Assembly (NCBI GenBank): GCA_003650445.1
Contig: QMQE01000055.1
Span: 1-13,199, forward strand
Length of the DNA: 13,199 nt
Direction: 5' to 3'
Origin: Acidobacteriota bacterium
Lineage (GTDB): Bacteria > Acidobacteriota > Holophagae > Thermotomaculales > Thermotomaculaceae
The position numbers were made by a program, and so were the translations under genes. Shown here in pieces: positions 1 to 5,803 of the stretch; the first letter of the stretch is position 1; the number at the start of each line of letters is the position of its first letter. The notes beneath the pieces were generated by a model. That model searched no databases, was not told the origin of the DNA, and saw only the letters and a program-made list of their open reading frames with translations.

Positions 1-292
1 TGAAGGCGGCCAGGGCTTTTAACTCAGCATCTGAGAGTTTAGCAAGCGTACGTTTCATAATGGCTTTTTTCTTGCCGCCGTAAGTGCCGTCCTGGTAGCC
101 CTTCATCTTGTTGTAGAGTGCATCCGCTTTCTGACCCCTCAGTGGTGCACTGACACGAAGTGCCTTTTTATTCCCATCTTTCCCATGGCAGGCTGAGCAT
201 TTCTTGTAAAGGGCTTTGCCGTCTGCTGAGAATACGAAAACAGACAGGGTAAGGAAACCTGCAATAATAAGAAAACTGAATGCTTTTTTCAT
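1..292 (-). CDS. Cytochrome c553-like class I c-type cytochrome (3' end cut by window edge)
   Basis: This encodes a small periplasmic monohaem electron carrier. 97 codons are visible from the ATG at 292, and the gene runs off the left edge, probably only a few codons short of its stop. Residues 1-23 form a Sec signal peptide (MKK, hydrophobic core, then FSA before DGKALY). The haem motif CSACH covers residues 32-36. The likely axial Met is M79 in KKAIMK. The blocks ADGKALYKKC, NKMKGYQDGTYGG and LSDAELKALAAF follow the Desulfovibrio cytochrome c553 pattern in the same order and spacing, and the mature length (about 75-80 residues) fits that family. A GGAGG lies 4 bases before the ATG. In Desulfovibrio this protein is thought to pass electrons from formate or other periplasmic dehydrogenases; that role here is inference. 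No cognate oxidoreductase is in view. Codons were translated by hand because the gene is truncated. Confidence 0.9.
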   Translation of the reverse strand, partial: MKKAFSFLIIAGFLTLSVFVFSADGKALYKKCSACHGKDGNKKALRVSAPLRGQKADALYNKMKGYQDGTYGGKKKAIMKRTLAKLSDAELKALAAF

Positions 293-403
293 CTTTCCTC
301 CACTGATACAATAGCAGTGACATTTCTGCGCATTGTTTTCGAGCAAAGTTTCTTCCCCATTTCCCGCGATCCCTTCCGGTCAGAACACAGAACACATCTG
401 AAT
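293..403 (-). other. Intergenic gap between lipoprotein and cytochrome genes
   Basis: This is a 111-base spacer between two leftward genes. It holds the GGAGG ribosome site of the cytochrome gene, a 7-base tandem repeat (agaacac twice, 382-395) and a weak CACTG/CAGTG inverted repeat at 301-319. I see no T-tract terminator and no convincing promoter, so co-transcription of the two genes is possible. Confidence 0.5.
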
Positions 404-1198
404 CTATTTTGCGTTCACATTGATTCCGAATAGTTTCCATTCCGGATATTCATAATGGTAGGTTAACTTGAACAAAATGGTGTAGGGTTTTGTCGGAAAT
501 TGGCCGTTGAGGTGGAGCAGCCCGTCTTTGTCAAGAGCAGGAGCTTCATCGAAGACAGGGGTTACACCGTTTGCGATGGTGAGGTCATATCCTTTTTCTT
601 TGAATGGATTGAAAATGTCATGGAATTTCTGAACCGTAATCTGGTTCTGCCATATTTTGGAGATATTGTTGTAAAAAGAATTGTAATCTTCGGTGTTGAT
701 AGCGGTCCCCAGAAGAACGACGGAGCCCTGTGCCAGCTTGTTCAGTTTTTCGAGGGGAGGAATGGTCTTCTCCGCTTTCGGCTCTGCTTCAGGAGTGGTT
801 TTGGAAACGCCGCCGCCGGTTAATAATATATTACTGATTTTCCACGTTTCCCCTTCTTTCACCAGTGAGAGGTCCATGGGAATGCTTGTCCCGTCCTTCA
901 GGGTGACGCTTCCTTTGATTTTACCCGTCTGGTTTTCAAAGGAAACAGAACTCCAGTTGGCAGATTTGTATTGGATCAGACCATTCCCTTTCATGAAGGC
1001 TTCAAACTGCTGAAAACTGGTACTCTTTTTAAAAATTCCGGCGGTTGAATCGTACGCTGCCTGAAGATTCCCATTTCCAACCAGCGTAAAAAAATTATTG
1101 GCTGGTTCCGCCATTTTGTTTATAAGCCCACAGGACACCGTCAGTCCCAGAATCACAACACCAATTACAGCCGTGCTGAAAAAGCGCCTTGTTTTCAT
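404..1198 (-). CDS. Predicted lipoprotein with two NTF2-like domains
   Basis: This encodes a 264-residue exported protein of unknown function. Residues 1-22 are a signal peptide ending in TVSC, a slightly atypical lipobox (Thr at -3) with C23 as the acylation site. Gly at +2 gives no inner-membrane retention signal, so the outer membrane is the likely location. Residues 31-125 look like a small NTF2/DUF4864-type domain: an amphipathic start, AAYDSTAGIFKKSTSFQQF, then strands ending ETWKISNI. Residues 126-148 are a Pro/Glu/Lys-rich linker. Residues 149-264 appear to be a second, diverged copy with the same order of elements (DYNSFYNNISKIW, VQKFHDIF, final strand EWKLFGINV). GAGGGAGG precedes the ATG at 1198. 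The gene has its own promoter in the region to its right and lies 111 bases before the cytochrome gene on the same strand. Domain names are from pattern resemblance only. The function is unknown; similar folds bind small ligands or act as scaffolds. Confidence 0.85.
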   Translation of the reverse strand: MKTRRFFSTAVIGVVILGLTVSCGLINKMAEPANNFFTLVGNGNLQAAYDSTAGIFKKSTSFQQFEAFMKGNGLIQYKSANWSSVSFENQTGKIKGSVTLKDGTSIPMDLSLVKEGETWKISNILLTGGGVSKTTPEAEPKAEKTIPPLEKLNKLAQGSVVLLGTAINTEDYNSFYNNISKIWQNQITVQKFHDIFNPFKEKGYDLTIANGVTPVFDEAPALDKDGLLHLNGQFPTKPYTILFKLTYHYEYPEWKLFGINVNAK

Positions 1199-1227
1199 CG
1201 TTCCTCCCTCTTTTTATGCAAATTTAC

Positions 1228-1308
1228 CCAAACGGGTTTGGATACAAATATTTCACACATCAAATCAGTGTGATGCCAGGCTCTGTCCATTGCGTTAACC
1301 ATTTAACG
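1228..1308 (-). promoter_or_regulatory. Leader of lipoprotein mRNA with three perfect inverted repeats
   Basis: Three perfect 6-bp inverted repeats lie in the predicted leader: CGTTAA-CCAT-TTAACG (1293-1308), TCACAC-N9-GTGTGA (1253-1273) and CCAAAC-GG-GTTTGG (1228-1241). The first begins about 8 nt after the predicted transcription start. The third lies about 30 nt before the start codon. They could be RNA hairpins or DNA operators. I do not recognise a known riboswitch class. Confidence 0.4.
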
Positions 1309-1321
1309 AAAAATCCACCTG

Positions 1322-1350
1322 ATTATATATCATCTGTTGCTTTCTTTCAA
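1322..1350 (-). promoter_or_regulatory. Sigma70-type promoter for the lipoprotein gene
   Basis: Read on the minus strand, TTGAAA (1350-1345) is followed after exactly 17 bases by TATAAT (1327-1322). This matches the sigma70 consensus at 5 of 6 and 6 of 6 positions. Predicted initiation is near 1315, giving a leader of about 117 nt before the ATG at 1198. It is the strongest promoter match I found in the window. Confidence 0.7.
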
Positions 1351-1357
1351 CTGAAAG
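1344..1357. repeat. Inverted repeat CTTTCA-AC-TGAAAG over the -35
   Basis: A perfect 6-bp inverted repeat with a 2-base centre overlaps the -35 hexamer of the leftward promoter and the first bases of the tandem repeat. It may be a repressor or activator site, or simply a by-product of the -35 sequence. Confidence 0.4.
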
Positions 1358-1378
1358 TGATACGGGAAGTGATACGGG
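1355..1378. repeat. Perfect 12-bp tandem direct repeat upstream of the -35
   Basis: AAGTGATACGGG occurs twice head to tail (1355-1366 and 1367-1378). It lies immediately upstream of the -35 hexamer of the leftward lipoprotein promoter. Tandem direct half-sites about one helical turn apart in this position are typical of activators such as OmpR/PhoB-family response regulators. The identity of any regulator is unknown. Confidence 0.6.
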
Positions 1379-1466
1379 ATAGCCTTACATGAATACACGA
1401 AAGTTCCGTTTGCCACCTCTATCAGCAGGGCCGGGAAAAGAGATGCCCAATTCTTTTGAACGTGGA

Positions 1467-1495
1467 TTGAATGTGATTGAGGCTTGTGGTAGGAT
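1467..1495 (+). promoter_or_regulatory. Possible extended -10 promoter for the tgt-yajC-secDF cluster
   Basis: TTGAAT (1467-1472) and TAGGAT (1490-1495) are 17 bases apart, and TGG directly before the -10 gives an extended -10 element. Each hexamer matches consensus at only 4 of 6 positions. A start near 1502 would leave a leader of about 38 nt before the tgt ATG. This is a weak call, made because position and spacing fit. Confidence 0.35.
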
Positions 1496-1539
1496 TTGGA
1501 CTTCTGAGAATGTGTGTTTGCCTGGATTGAGGTATAAGG

Positions 1540-2658
1540 ATGTATGGTTTTAATCTTCTGAAAACAGACGGAGAAACGGCTGCGAGGCTGGGCGTGCTGC
1601 ATACGGCCCACGGCGATGTGCCCACTCCGATTTTCATGCCGGTGGGGACTCAGGGGACGGTGAAGGCGCTGACACCGGAGATGGTGAAGGAATGCGGTGC
1701 AAGGATTATTCTCGGAAATACTTACCATCTGTTTCTCCGGCCGGGCCACGAGTTGGTTCGGGAAATGGGAGGATTACACCGGTTTATGAACTGGGACCGT
1801 CCCATCCTAACCGACAGCGGTGGATATCAGGTTTTCAGCCTGGGCAAGTTGCGGAAGATTAAGGAGGAGGGGGTGCATTTTCAATCTCACATTGACGGCT
1901 CCGCCCGATTCCTGAGTCCGGAAAAAGCAGTGGAAATTCAAAATGCTCTGGGTTCGGATATTGTGATGGTTCTGGATGAATGTCCGCCGTACCCTTCCGA
2001 TTACGATTACATTGGCAAATCACTGGATCTGACACTACGCTGGGCGGAACGGTCACGAAGGGCGTGGACAGACACGGTATCAGATTCCGGCCGCTTCCAG
2101 TTCGGAATTGTTCAGGGGGGAATGGTGAAGGAATTGAGGCATCGTGCCACTGCTTCGCTGATGGAGATCGGCTTTGACGGGTATGCCATCGGCGGCTTGT
2201 CTGTTGGAGAGCCAAAGCATTTGATGCGGGAGGTCCTTTCTTATTCCGTTGACTGGTTGCCGGAGGACAGGCCCCGCTATCTGATGGGCGTGGGGAAACC
2301 GGACGATATCCTGGATGCGGTTTCCCGGGGCGTGGATATGTTTGATTGTGTTCTTCCCACCCGTAACGCACGGAATGGGCAGTTGTTTACCCGGTGCGGC
2401 CCCATCAATATCAAGCGGGCGGAATTCAGTGCGGACAAGGGCCCGATTGATAAAGAGTGTGACTGCTATACCTGTCAACATTATTCCCGTGCTTATCTCC
2501 GGCATCTGTTCAACTCAAAAGAAATTCTCTCATCGGTTCTTAACACTATCCATAACGTCCGTTTTTTTGTAAAATTACTGGAAGATGTGAGAATAGCCAT
2601 TGAGAATGGTGATTTCACTACATTTAAGACTGAATTTATGAGAAGATATGAAACCTGA
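1540..2658 (+). CDS. tgt: Queuine tRNA-ribosyltransferase (tRNA-guanine transglycosylase)
   Basis: This cytoplasmic enzyme swaps guanine 34 of tRNAs with GUN anticodons (Asp, Asn, His, Tyr) for preQ1, an early step of queuosine formation in bacteria. At 372 residues it has the usual length. Visible key residues are D92 in TDSGGYQVFSL, D146 in MVLDECPPY, Q192 in FGIVQGG, the GGLSVGE loop (218-224) and the nucleophile D269 in MFDCVLPTRNARNG. The zinc ligands are C307, C309, C312 and H338. All agree with the Zymomonas enzyme numbering at an offset of 10-11. The ATG at 1540 is the first start after an in-frame TGA at 1528, with GAGG at 1529-1532 in front. It leads the cluster and stands 18 bases before yajC, the conserved tgt-yajC-secD-secF order of many bacteria. 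No other queuosine gene is in the window. Confidence 0.97.
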   Translation: MYGFNLLKTDGETAARLGVLHTAHGDVPTPIFMPVGTQGTVKALTPEMVKECGARIILGNTYHLFLRPGHELVREMGGLHRFMNWDRPILTDSGGYQVFSLGKLRKIKEEGVHFQSHIDGSARFLSPEKAVEIQNALGSDIVMVLDECPPYPSDYDYIGKSLDLTLRWAERSRRAWTDTVSDSGRFQFGIVQGGMVKELRHRATASLMEIGFDGYAIGGLSVGEPKHLMREVLSYSVDWLPEDRPRYLMGVGKPDDILDAVSRGVDMFDCVLPTRNARNGQLFTRCGPINIKRAEFSADKGPIDKECDCYTCQHYSRAYLRHLFNSKEILSSVLNTIHNVRFFVKLLEDVRIAIENGDFTTFKTEFMRRYET

Positions 2659-2664
2659 AAAATT

Positions 2665-2669
2665 GGAGG
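2665..2669 (+). promoter_or_regulatory. Ribosome binding site that decides the yajC start
   Basis: GGAGG lies 4 bases before a TTG (2674) and 7 bases before the adjacent in-frame GTG (2677). The spacing favours the GTG. The two starts differ by one residue. Confidence 0.6.
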
Positions 2670-2676
2670 TGTCTTG

Positions 2677-3006
2677 GTGTTTGAAACATACGCATACGCA
2701 GCGGGGGCTGGCGGCGCAGCCGTACAGTCCAATTGGATGGTACAAATGTTTCCCCTGCTGGTATTGTTTGGGATTTTTTATTTTATTCTTATCCGCCCCC
2801 AGCAGAAGAAGCAGAAAGTACTGCAAAACATGCTGAACAGCTTGAAGGTTGGCGATAAAGTGATTACCAATGGCGGAATCCATGGTGAAGTTGCCTATGT
2901 GGGCGATAAGGTGTTGCACCTGAAAGTAACGAACAATGTGAAACTGGTATTCTCCAAGGGGGCGATTGCCGGTCTGCAGAATCCGGGCGAAAACGGAAAT
3001 CAGTGA
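2677..3006 (+). CDS. yajC: Sec translocon accessory subunit YajC
   Basis: This is a small inner-membrane partner of SecD and SecF. It is 109 residues long if started at the GTG at 2677 (110 from TTG 2674). Residues 1-20 are a short Ala/Gly-rich periplasmic tail. Residues 22-39 form a single membrane helix (FPLLVLFGIFYFILIRPQQKK). The basic RPQQKKQK that follows marks the cytoplasmic side and is the signature of the family. The soluble part has VGDKVITNGGIHGEV and ends in VFSKGAIAGL, as in other YajC proteins. The gene is 18 bases after tgt and 19 bases before secD, so it is very probably in the same transcript. YajC is dispensable in E. coli, and its exact role in the SecDF-YajC complex is not settled. 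Confidence 0.93.
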   Translation: MFETYAYAAGAGGAAVQSNWMVQMFPLLVLFGIFYFILIRPQQKKQKVLQNMLNSLKVGDKVITNGGIHGEVAYVGDKVLHLKVTNNVKLVFSKGAIAGLQNPGENGNQ

Positions 3007-3025
3007 AGAGGGAGATGTTGCCGAG

Positions 3026-4576
3026 ATGAAACTAAAGATCCTTTTTGTAGTGTTGCTGACGGCGGGGGCGGTTTATTATATTTATCCTCCCAAAGACAAA
3101 ATTAACCTGGGCCTGGATCTCCAGGGTGGTATCCATATGGTACTCCAGGTGGAGATGAAGGACGCCATGAAGGCGGAGCTGGACAATTCAAAATCAAACC
3201 TGGAACGCATCCTCAAGGATGAGAAAATAGACGTGAAACAAGTCAAGGCCAATCATGAGAAGTTGGAGATTGCGGTCTCTGGTGTGCCGCAGGACAAGAC
3301 GGATAAAGTGGAAAAGGTTTTTGACGATTACATGTCCAGATTCAATGTGAGCGATGACGGGGATGGCGCTTATACTTTATCCTTGAAGACGGCTGCGATG
3401 AAAGAGATTCGCAAGCAGGCCATGCGTCAGGCCCTGATTACGATTCATAACCGCGTGGATGCTTATGGTGTCTCGGAGCCGATTATTCAGCGCCAGGGCC
3501 TGGAAAGCAACCGGATTGTTGTGGAGTTGCCGGGCCTGGATGATCCGACACGGGTAAAGAAGTCATTGTCTGAGCCGGGTTGGCTGGAATGGCGTCTCCT
3601 TGCCGCACCCAATGCTTTCAAATCAAAAGCAGATATTCTGGCTGCGAATAATGGTAAACTCCCTGAAGGGACGGCTGTTTTCCCTTCAGAACCCCGTGGG
3701 GATGGCGGTGTGGTATGGTATCTGGTAAAGGATCGGGTGGAGCTCAATGGAAATGATATTAAGACGGCCCGGCGTTCTTCCGACCAGTTCGGAAGCCCCA
3801 ATGTTGCCTTTACCCTGAATCAGGCGGGTGTATCCAAGTTTTCCAGGGTCACAACGGAACACAGGGGAGAACGGCTGGCGATTATTCTGGATAAAAAGGT
3901 CGTTTCAGCACCCAGCATCAACGAGCCGATTAACACTCCCAATGCACAGATTACCGGCCATTTTACCATTGATGAGTCTGAAGACCTTGCAATCAAATTG
4001 CGGTCAGGCGCATTGCCTGCCAAGATGACCTTCCTCGAAGAACGGACTGTGGGGCCATCTCTGGGAAGAGACTCCATTCAAAAGGGCATACGTGCAACGA
4101 TGATGGGTTTGATTATCGTGATGATGTTCATGTTGTTTTACTATAAGGTGGCTGGAATCAACGCAGATCTCGCGCTTGTGCTGAACATGCTCTACCTGCT
4201 TGGGGGGATGGCATATTTCCATGCGACCCTTACCCTTCCCGGTATTGCCGGTTTCATCCTGACAATCGGTATGGCGGTGGATGCCAACGTGCTGATTTTT
4301 GAACGCATCAAGGAAGAGCTGCGCAACGGGAAGACACCGAAATCAGCCATTGATGCCGGGTTTTCCAAGGCGATGTCGGCTGTATTGGACGGGAATATCA
4401 CAACCTTGATTGCCGCACTGTTTCTGTTCCAATATGGAACCGGGCCGGTCAAGGGGTTCGCAGTTACCTTGAGTTTGGGTATTGTCGCGTCATTGTTCAC
4501 GGCTATTTACGTATCCAGATGGTTCTTTGACCTGCGAATGGCGTTGACGCCCAACATCAAAAAGCTGAGCATTTGA
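3026..4576 (+). CDS. secD: Protein translocase subunit SecD
   Basis: This inner-membrane RND-type protein uses the proton gradient with SecF to pull preproteins out of SecYEG on the periplasmic side. It is 516 residues from the ATG at 3026. That start gives a proper first helix (residues 3-20). A reading that begins upstream at 2966 lies inside yajC and adds a non-membrane, charged leader. A GAGGGAG at 3008-3014 is 11 bases away, rather far but the only candidate. Residues 29-35 are GLDLQGG. A periplasmic P1 region spans about 40-345, with RNRI/VELPG-type blocks and LRSGALPAKM (325-334). Five further helices follow from about 356. D419 in IGMAVDANVLIFERIKEE corresponds to E. coli D519, needed for proton-driven function. 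At 516 residues it is a compact SecD, shorter than the 615 residues of E. coli. secF follows 12 bases later. Confidence 0.96.
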   Translation: MKLKILFVVLLTAGAVYYIYPPKDKINLGLDLQGGIHMVLQVEMKDAMKAELDNSKSNLERILKDEKIDVKQVKANHEKLEIAVSGVPQDKTDKVEKVFDDYMSRFNVSDDGDGAYTLSLKTAAMKEIRKQAMRQALITIHNRVDAYGVSEPIIQRQGLESNRIVVELPGLDDPTRVKKSLSEPGWLEWRLLAAPNAFKSKADILAANNGKLPEGTAVFPSEPRGDGGVVWYLVKDRVELNGNDIKTARRSSDQFGSPNVAFTLNQAGVSKFSRVTTEHRGERLAIILDKKVVSAPSINEPINTPNAQITGHFTIDESEDLAIKLRSGALPAKMTFLEERTVGPSLGRDSIQKGIRATMMGLIIVMMFMLFYYKVAGINADLALVLNMLYLLGGMAYFHATLTLPGIAGFILTIGMAVDANVLIFERIKEELRNGKTPKSAIDAGFSKAMSAVLDGNITTLIAALFLFQYGTGPVKGFAVTLSLGIVASLFTAIYVSRWFFDLRMALTPNIKKLSI

Positions 4577-4588
4577 CGAGGTGATGAA

Positions 4589-5737
4589 ATGAAAAAAGAA
4601 ATGAATATTTTTGGCGTACGAAAAATTGCAGTTACCATCTCGTTGCTGCTTATGGCCGCTTCTGTTGTTATCATTGCTTTGATGGGTGTAAAACGGGGAG
4701 TCCAGTTTGTCGGTGGTAGTGAAATCCAGGTAAAGTTCAGAACGCCGGTGGATATCAGTGACCTTCGGGCCGCGTTCAAGAAAAACGGATTTTCCCATGC
4801 CTCTATTATGCAGATAACCGGACAAAATGAGTTTATTATCAAGCTGAAGGGAAAAGCAGGGGATGAGACGGCAAAAGGGAGTAAGGTTTCTCAACGGATC
4901 TCTGAAATTTTCAGGGAGGCATCTAAAGAGGAAAAAACATCGCTTTTTGACCTGAACAAAACCAACGCGACGGACCTTGCCTATTTGATGAAAAAGGGAA
5001 ATCCGCTGAAAATTGATGAGAACGAAATGATCGGTGAGAAGCGGACGGTCTATGATGATATCGCTGAAAAGATTGTTCAGGCCCGCTCGAAAAAGGGAGA
5101 TTTTTTTAACTCAATAGATGAGGCCCTGGTGTCGGTTACGCAGCCGGAAGTGAAGGATTTTCTGAAAAAGAGCTGTACCCTGGGAAACTACATCAAACTG
5201 AAAGAAGATACGTTCAGCCCCAGTATTTCTTCGGAACAAACGGAGAAAGCCATTCTTGCCATTGTAATGGCATTGGGTGCCATCCTGGTGTACATTTCCA
5301 TCCGGTTTAAATTTAACTTCGCTGTAGGTGCGGTCCTGGCTCTGGTCCATGATGTCACGATTTCCCTTGGGATGTTTGTTCTCTTTAAACAGGAATTCAC
5401 GTTGCCGGTGGTGGCGGCATTTCTGACCATTGTCGGGTACTCGCTGAACGATACAATCGTTGTCTTTGACCGTATCCGGGAAAATTTGAAGATTGTAAAA
5501 ACAGTGCCGCTGGATCAGGTGATTAACACCAGTGTTGTTCAGACATTGACCCGGACATTGCTTACATCACTGACCACTCTTTTTGTGGTTGTGGTAATTT
5601 TCTTCTTTGGCGGATTGGCCCTGAAGGGCTTTTCTTTCCCGCTTCTCGTGGGCATCATCGTCGGAACCTATTCCTCCATCTTTATAGCCAGCCCCGTTTA
5701 CTACTTTGTGGAGGAGCATTTTTACAAAGAAAAATAA
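4589..5737 (+). CDS. secF: Protein translocase subunit SecF with an enlarged periplasmic domain
   Basis: This is the partner of SecD in the inner membrane. It has 382 residues against about 300-325 for most SecF proteins (323 in E. coli). The start follows a GAGGTGATGAA region. Helix 1 is residues 12-32, then GVQFVGGSEIQV (37-48). The membrane half begins near 219 and carries ILVYISIRFKFNFAVGAVLA, LVHDVTISLG and the conserved AFLTIVGYSLNDTIVVFDR, RIREN block (277-299). Between them, about residues 118-205 is extra sequence: FDLNKTNATDLAYL, an expanded loop, then DIAEKIVQARSKKGDFFNSI. That resembles the helix-hairpin-helix unit of ComEA-type proteins with a lengthened hairpin. The frame stays open and the flanking SecF motifs are intact, so the insertion is genuine sequence rather than an assembly fault. 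The gene closes the cluster at a strong terminator. Confidence 0.95.
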   Translation: MKKEMNIFGVRKIAVTISLLLMAASVVIIALMGVKRGVQFVGGSEIQVKFRTPVDISDLRAAFKKNGFSHASIMQITGQNEFIIKLKGKAGDETAKGSKVSQRISEIFREASKEEKTSLFDLNKTNATDLAYLMKKGNPLKIDENEMIGEKRTVYDDIAEKIVQARSKKGDFFNSIDEALVSVTQPEVKDFLKKSCTLGNYIKLKEDTFSPSISSEQTEKAILAIVMALGAILVYISIRFKFNFAVGAVLALVHDVTISLGMFVLFKQEFTLPVVAAFLTIVGYSLNDTIVVFDRIRENLKIVKTVPLDQVINTSVVQTLTRTLLTSLTTLFVVVVIFFFGGLALKGFSFPLLVGIIVGTYSSIFIASPVYYFVEEHFYKEK

Positions 5738-5751
5738 GTATCGTATCGAGA

Positions 5752-5778
5752 GGGGGCAGATTTATCTGCCCCTTTTTT
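5752..5778 (+). terminator. Intrinsic terminator after secF
   Basis: GGGGCAGA (5753-5760), loop TTTA, and TCTGCCCC (5765-5772) form a perfect 8-bp GC-rich stem followed by six T (5773-5778). It begins 14 bases after the secF stop. Only 25 bases separate its T-tract from the next ATG at 5804. Confidence 0.9.
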
Positions 5779-5803
5779 GTATTCTGAGTTCAGGGAGGGG
5801 CAC

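Larger units (their letters stand above)
1199..1539. other. Divergent intergenic region between lipoprotein gene and tgt
   Basis: This is 341 bases without a convincing gene. It holds the leftward promoter, the 12-bp tandem repeat and the leader inverted repeats of the lipoprotein gene in its left two thirds. A possible rightward promoter for tgt is at 1467-1495. A 54-codon open frame (1389-1553) crosses the right part but lacks support. Confidence 0.7.

Noticed and set aside
1253..1273. Possible CRP/FNR site
   Set aside because: The half-sites are TCACAC...GTGTGA with a 9-base centre, the reverse of the TGTGA-N6-TCACA order, so it is not a CRP-type site.
1355..1378. CRISPR repeat
   Set aside because: There are only two 12-bp units with no spacer between them and no cas genes.
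1389..1553. 54-codon open frame (ATG at 1389) overlapping the tgt start by 14 bases
   Set aside because: It has no good ribosome site, no recognisable domain or membrane pattern, and a random-looking composition. It also runs through the likely tgt promoter.
2966..3025. Upstream start for SecD inside yajC
   Set aside because: It adds 20 charged residues before the first membrane helix and overlaps conserved yajC. ATG 3026 gives a normal SecD N-terminus.
5777..5803. Upstream TTG start for Rel
   Set aside because: It lies in the T-tract of the terminator and has no ribosome site. ATG 5804 has a strong one and gives the usual N-terminus.
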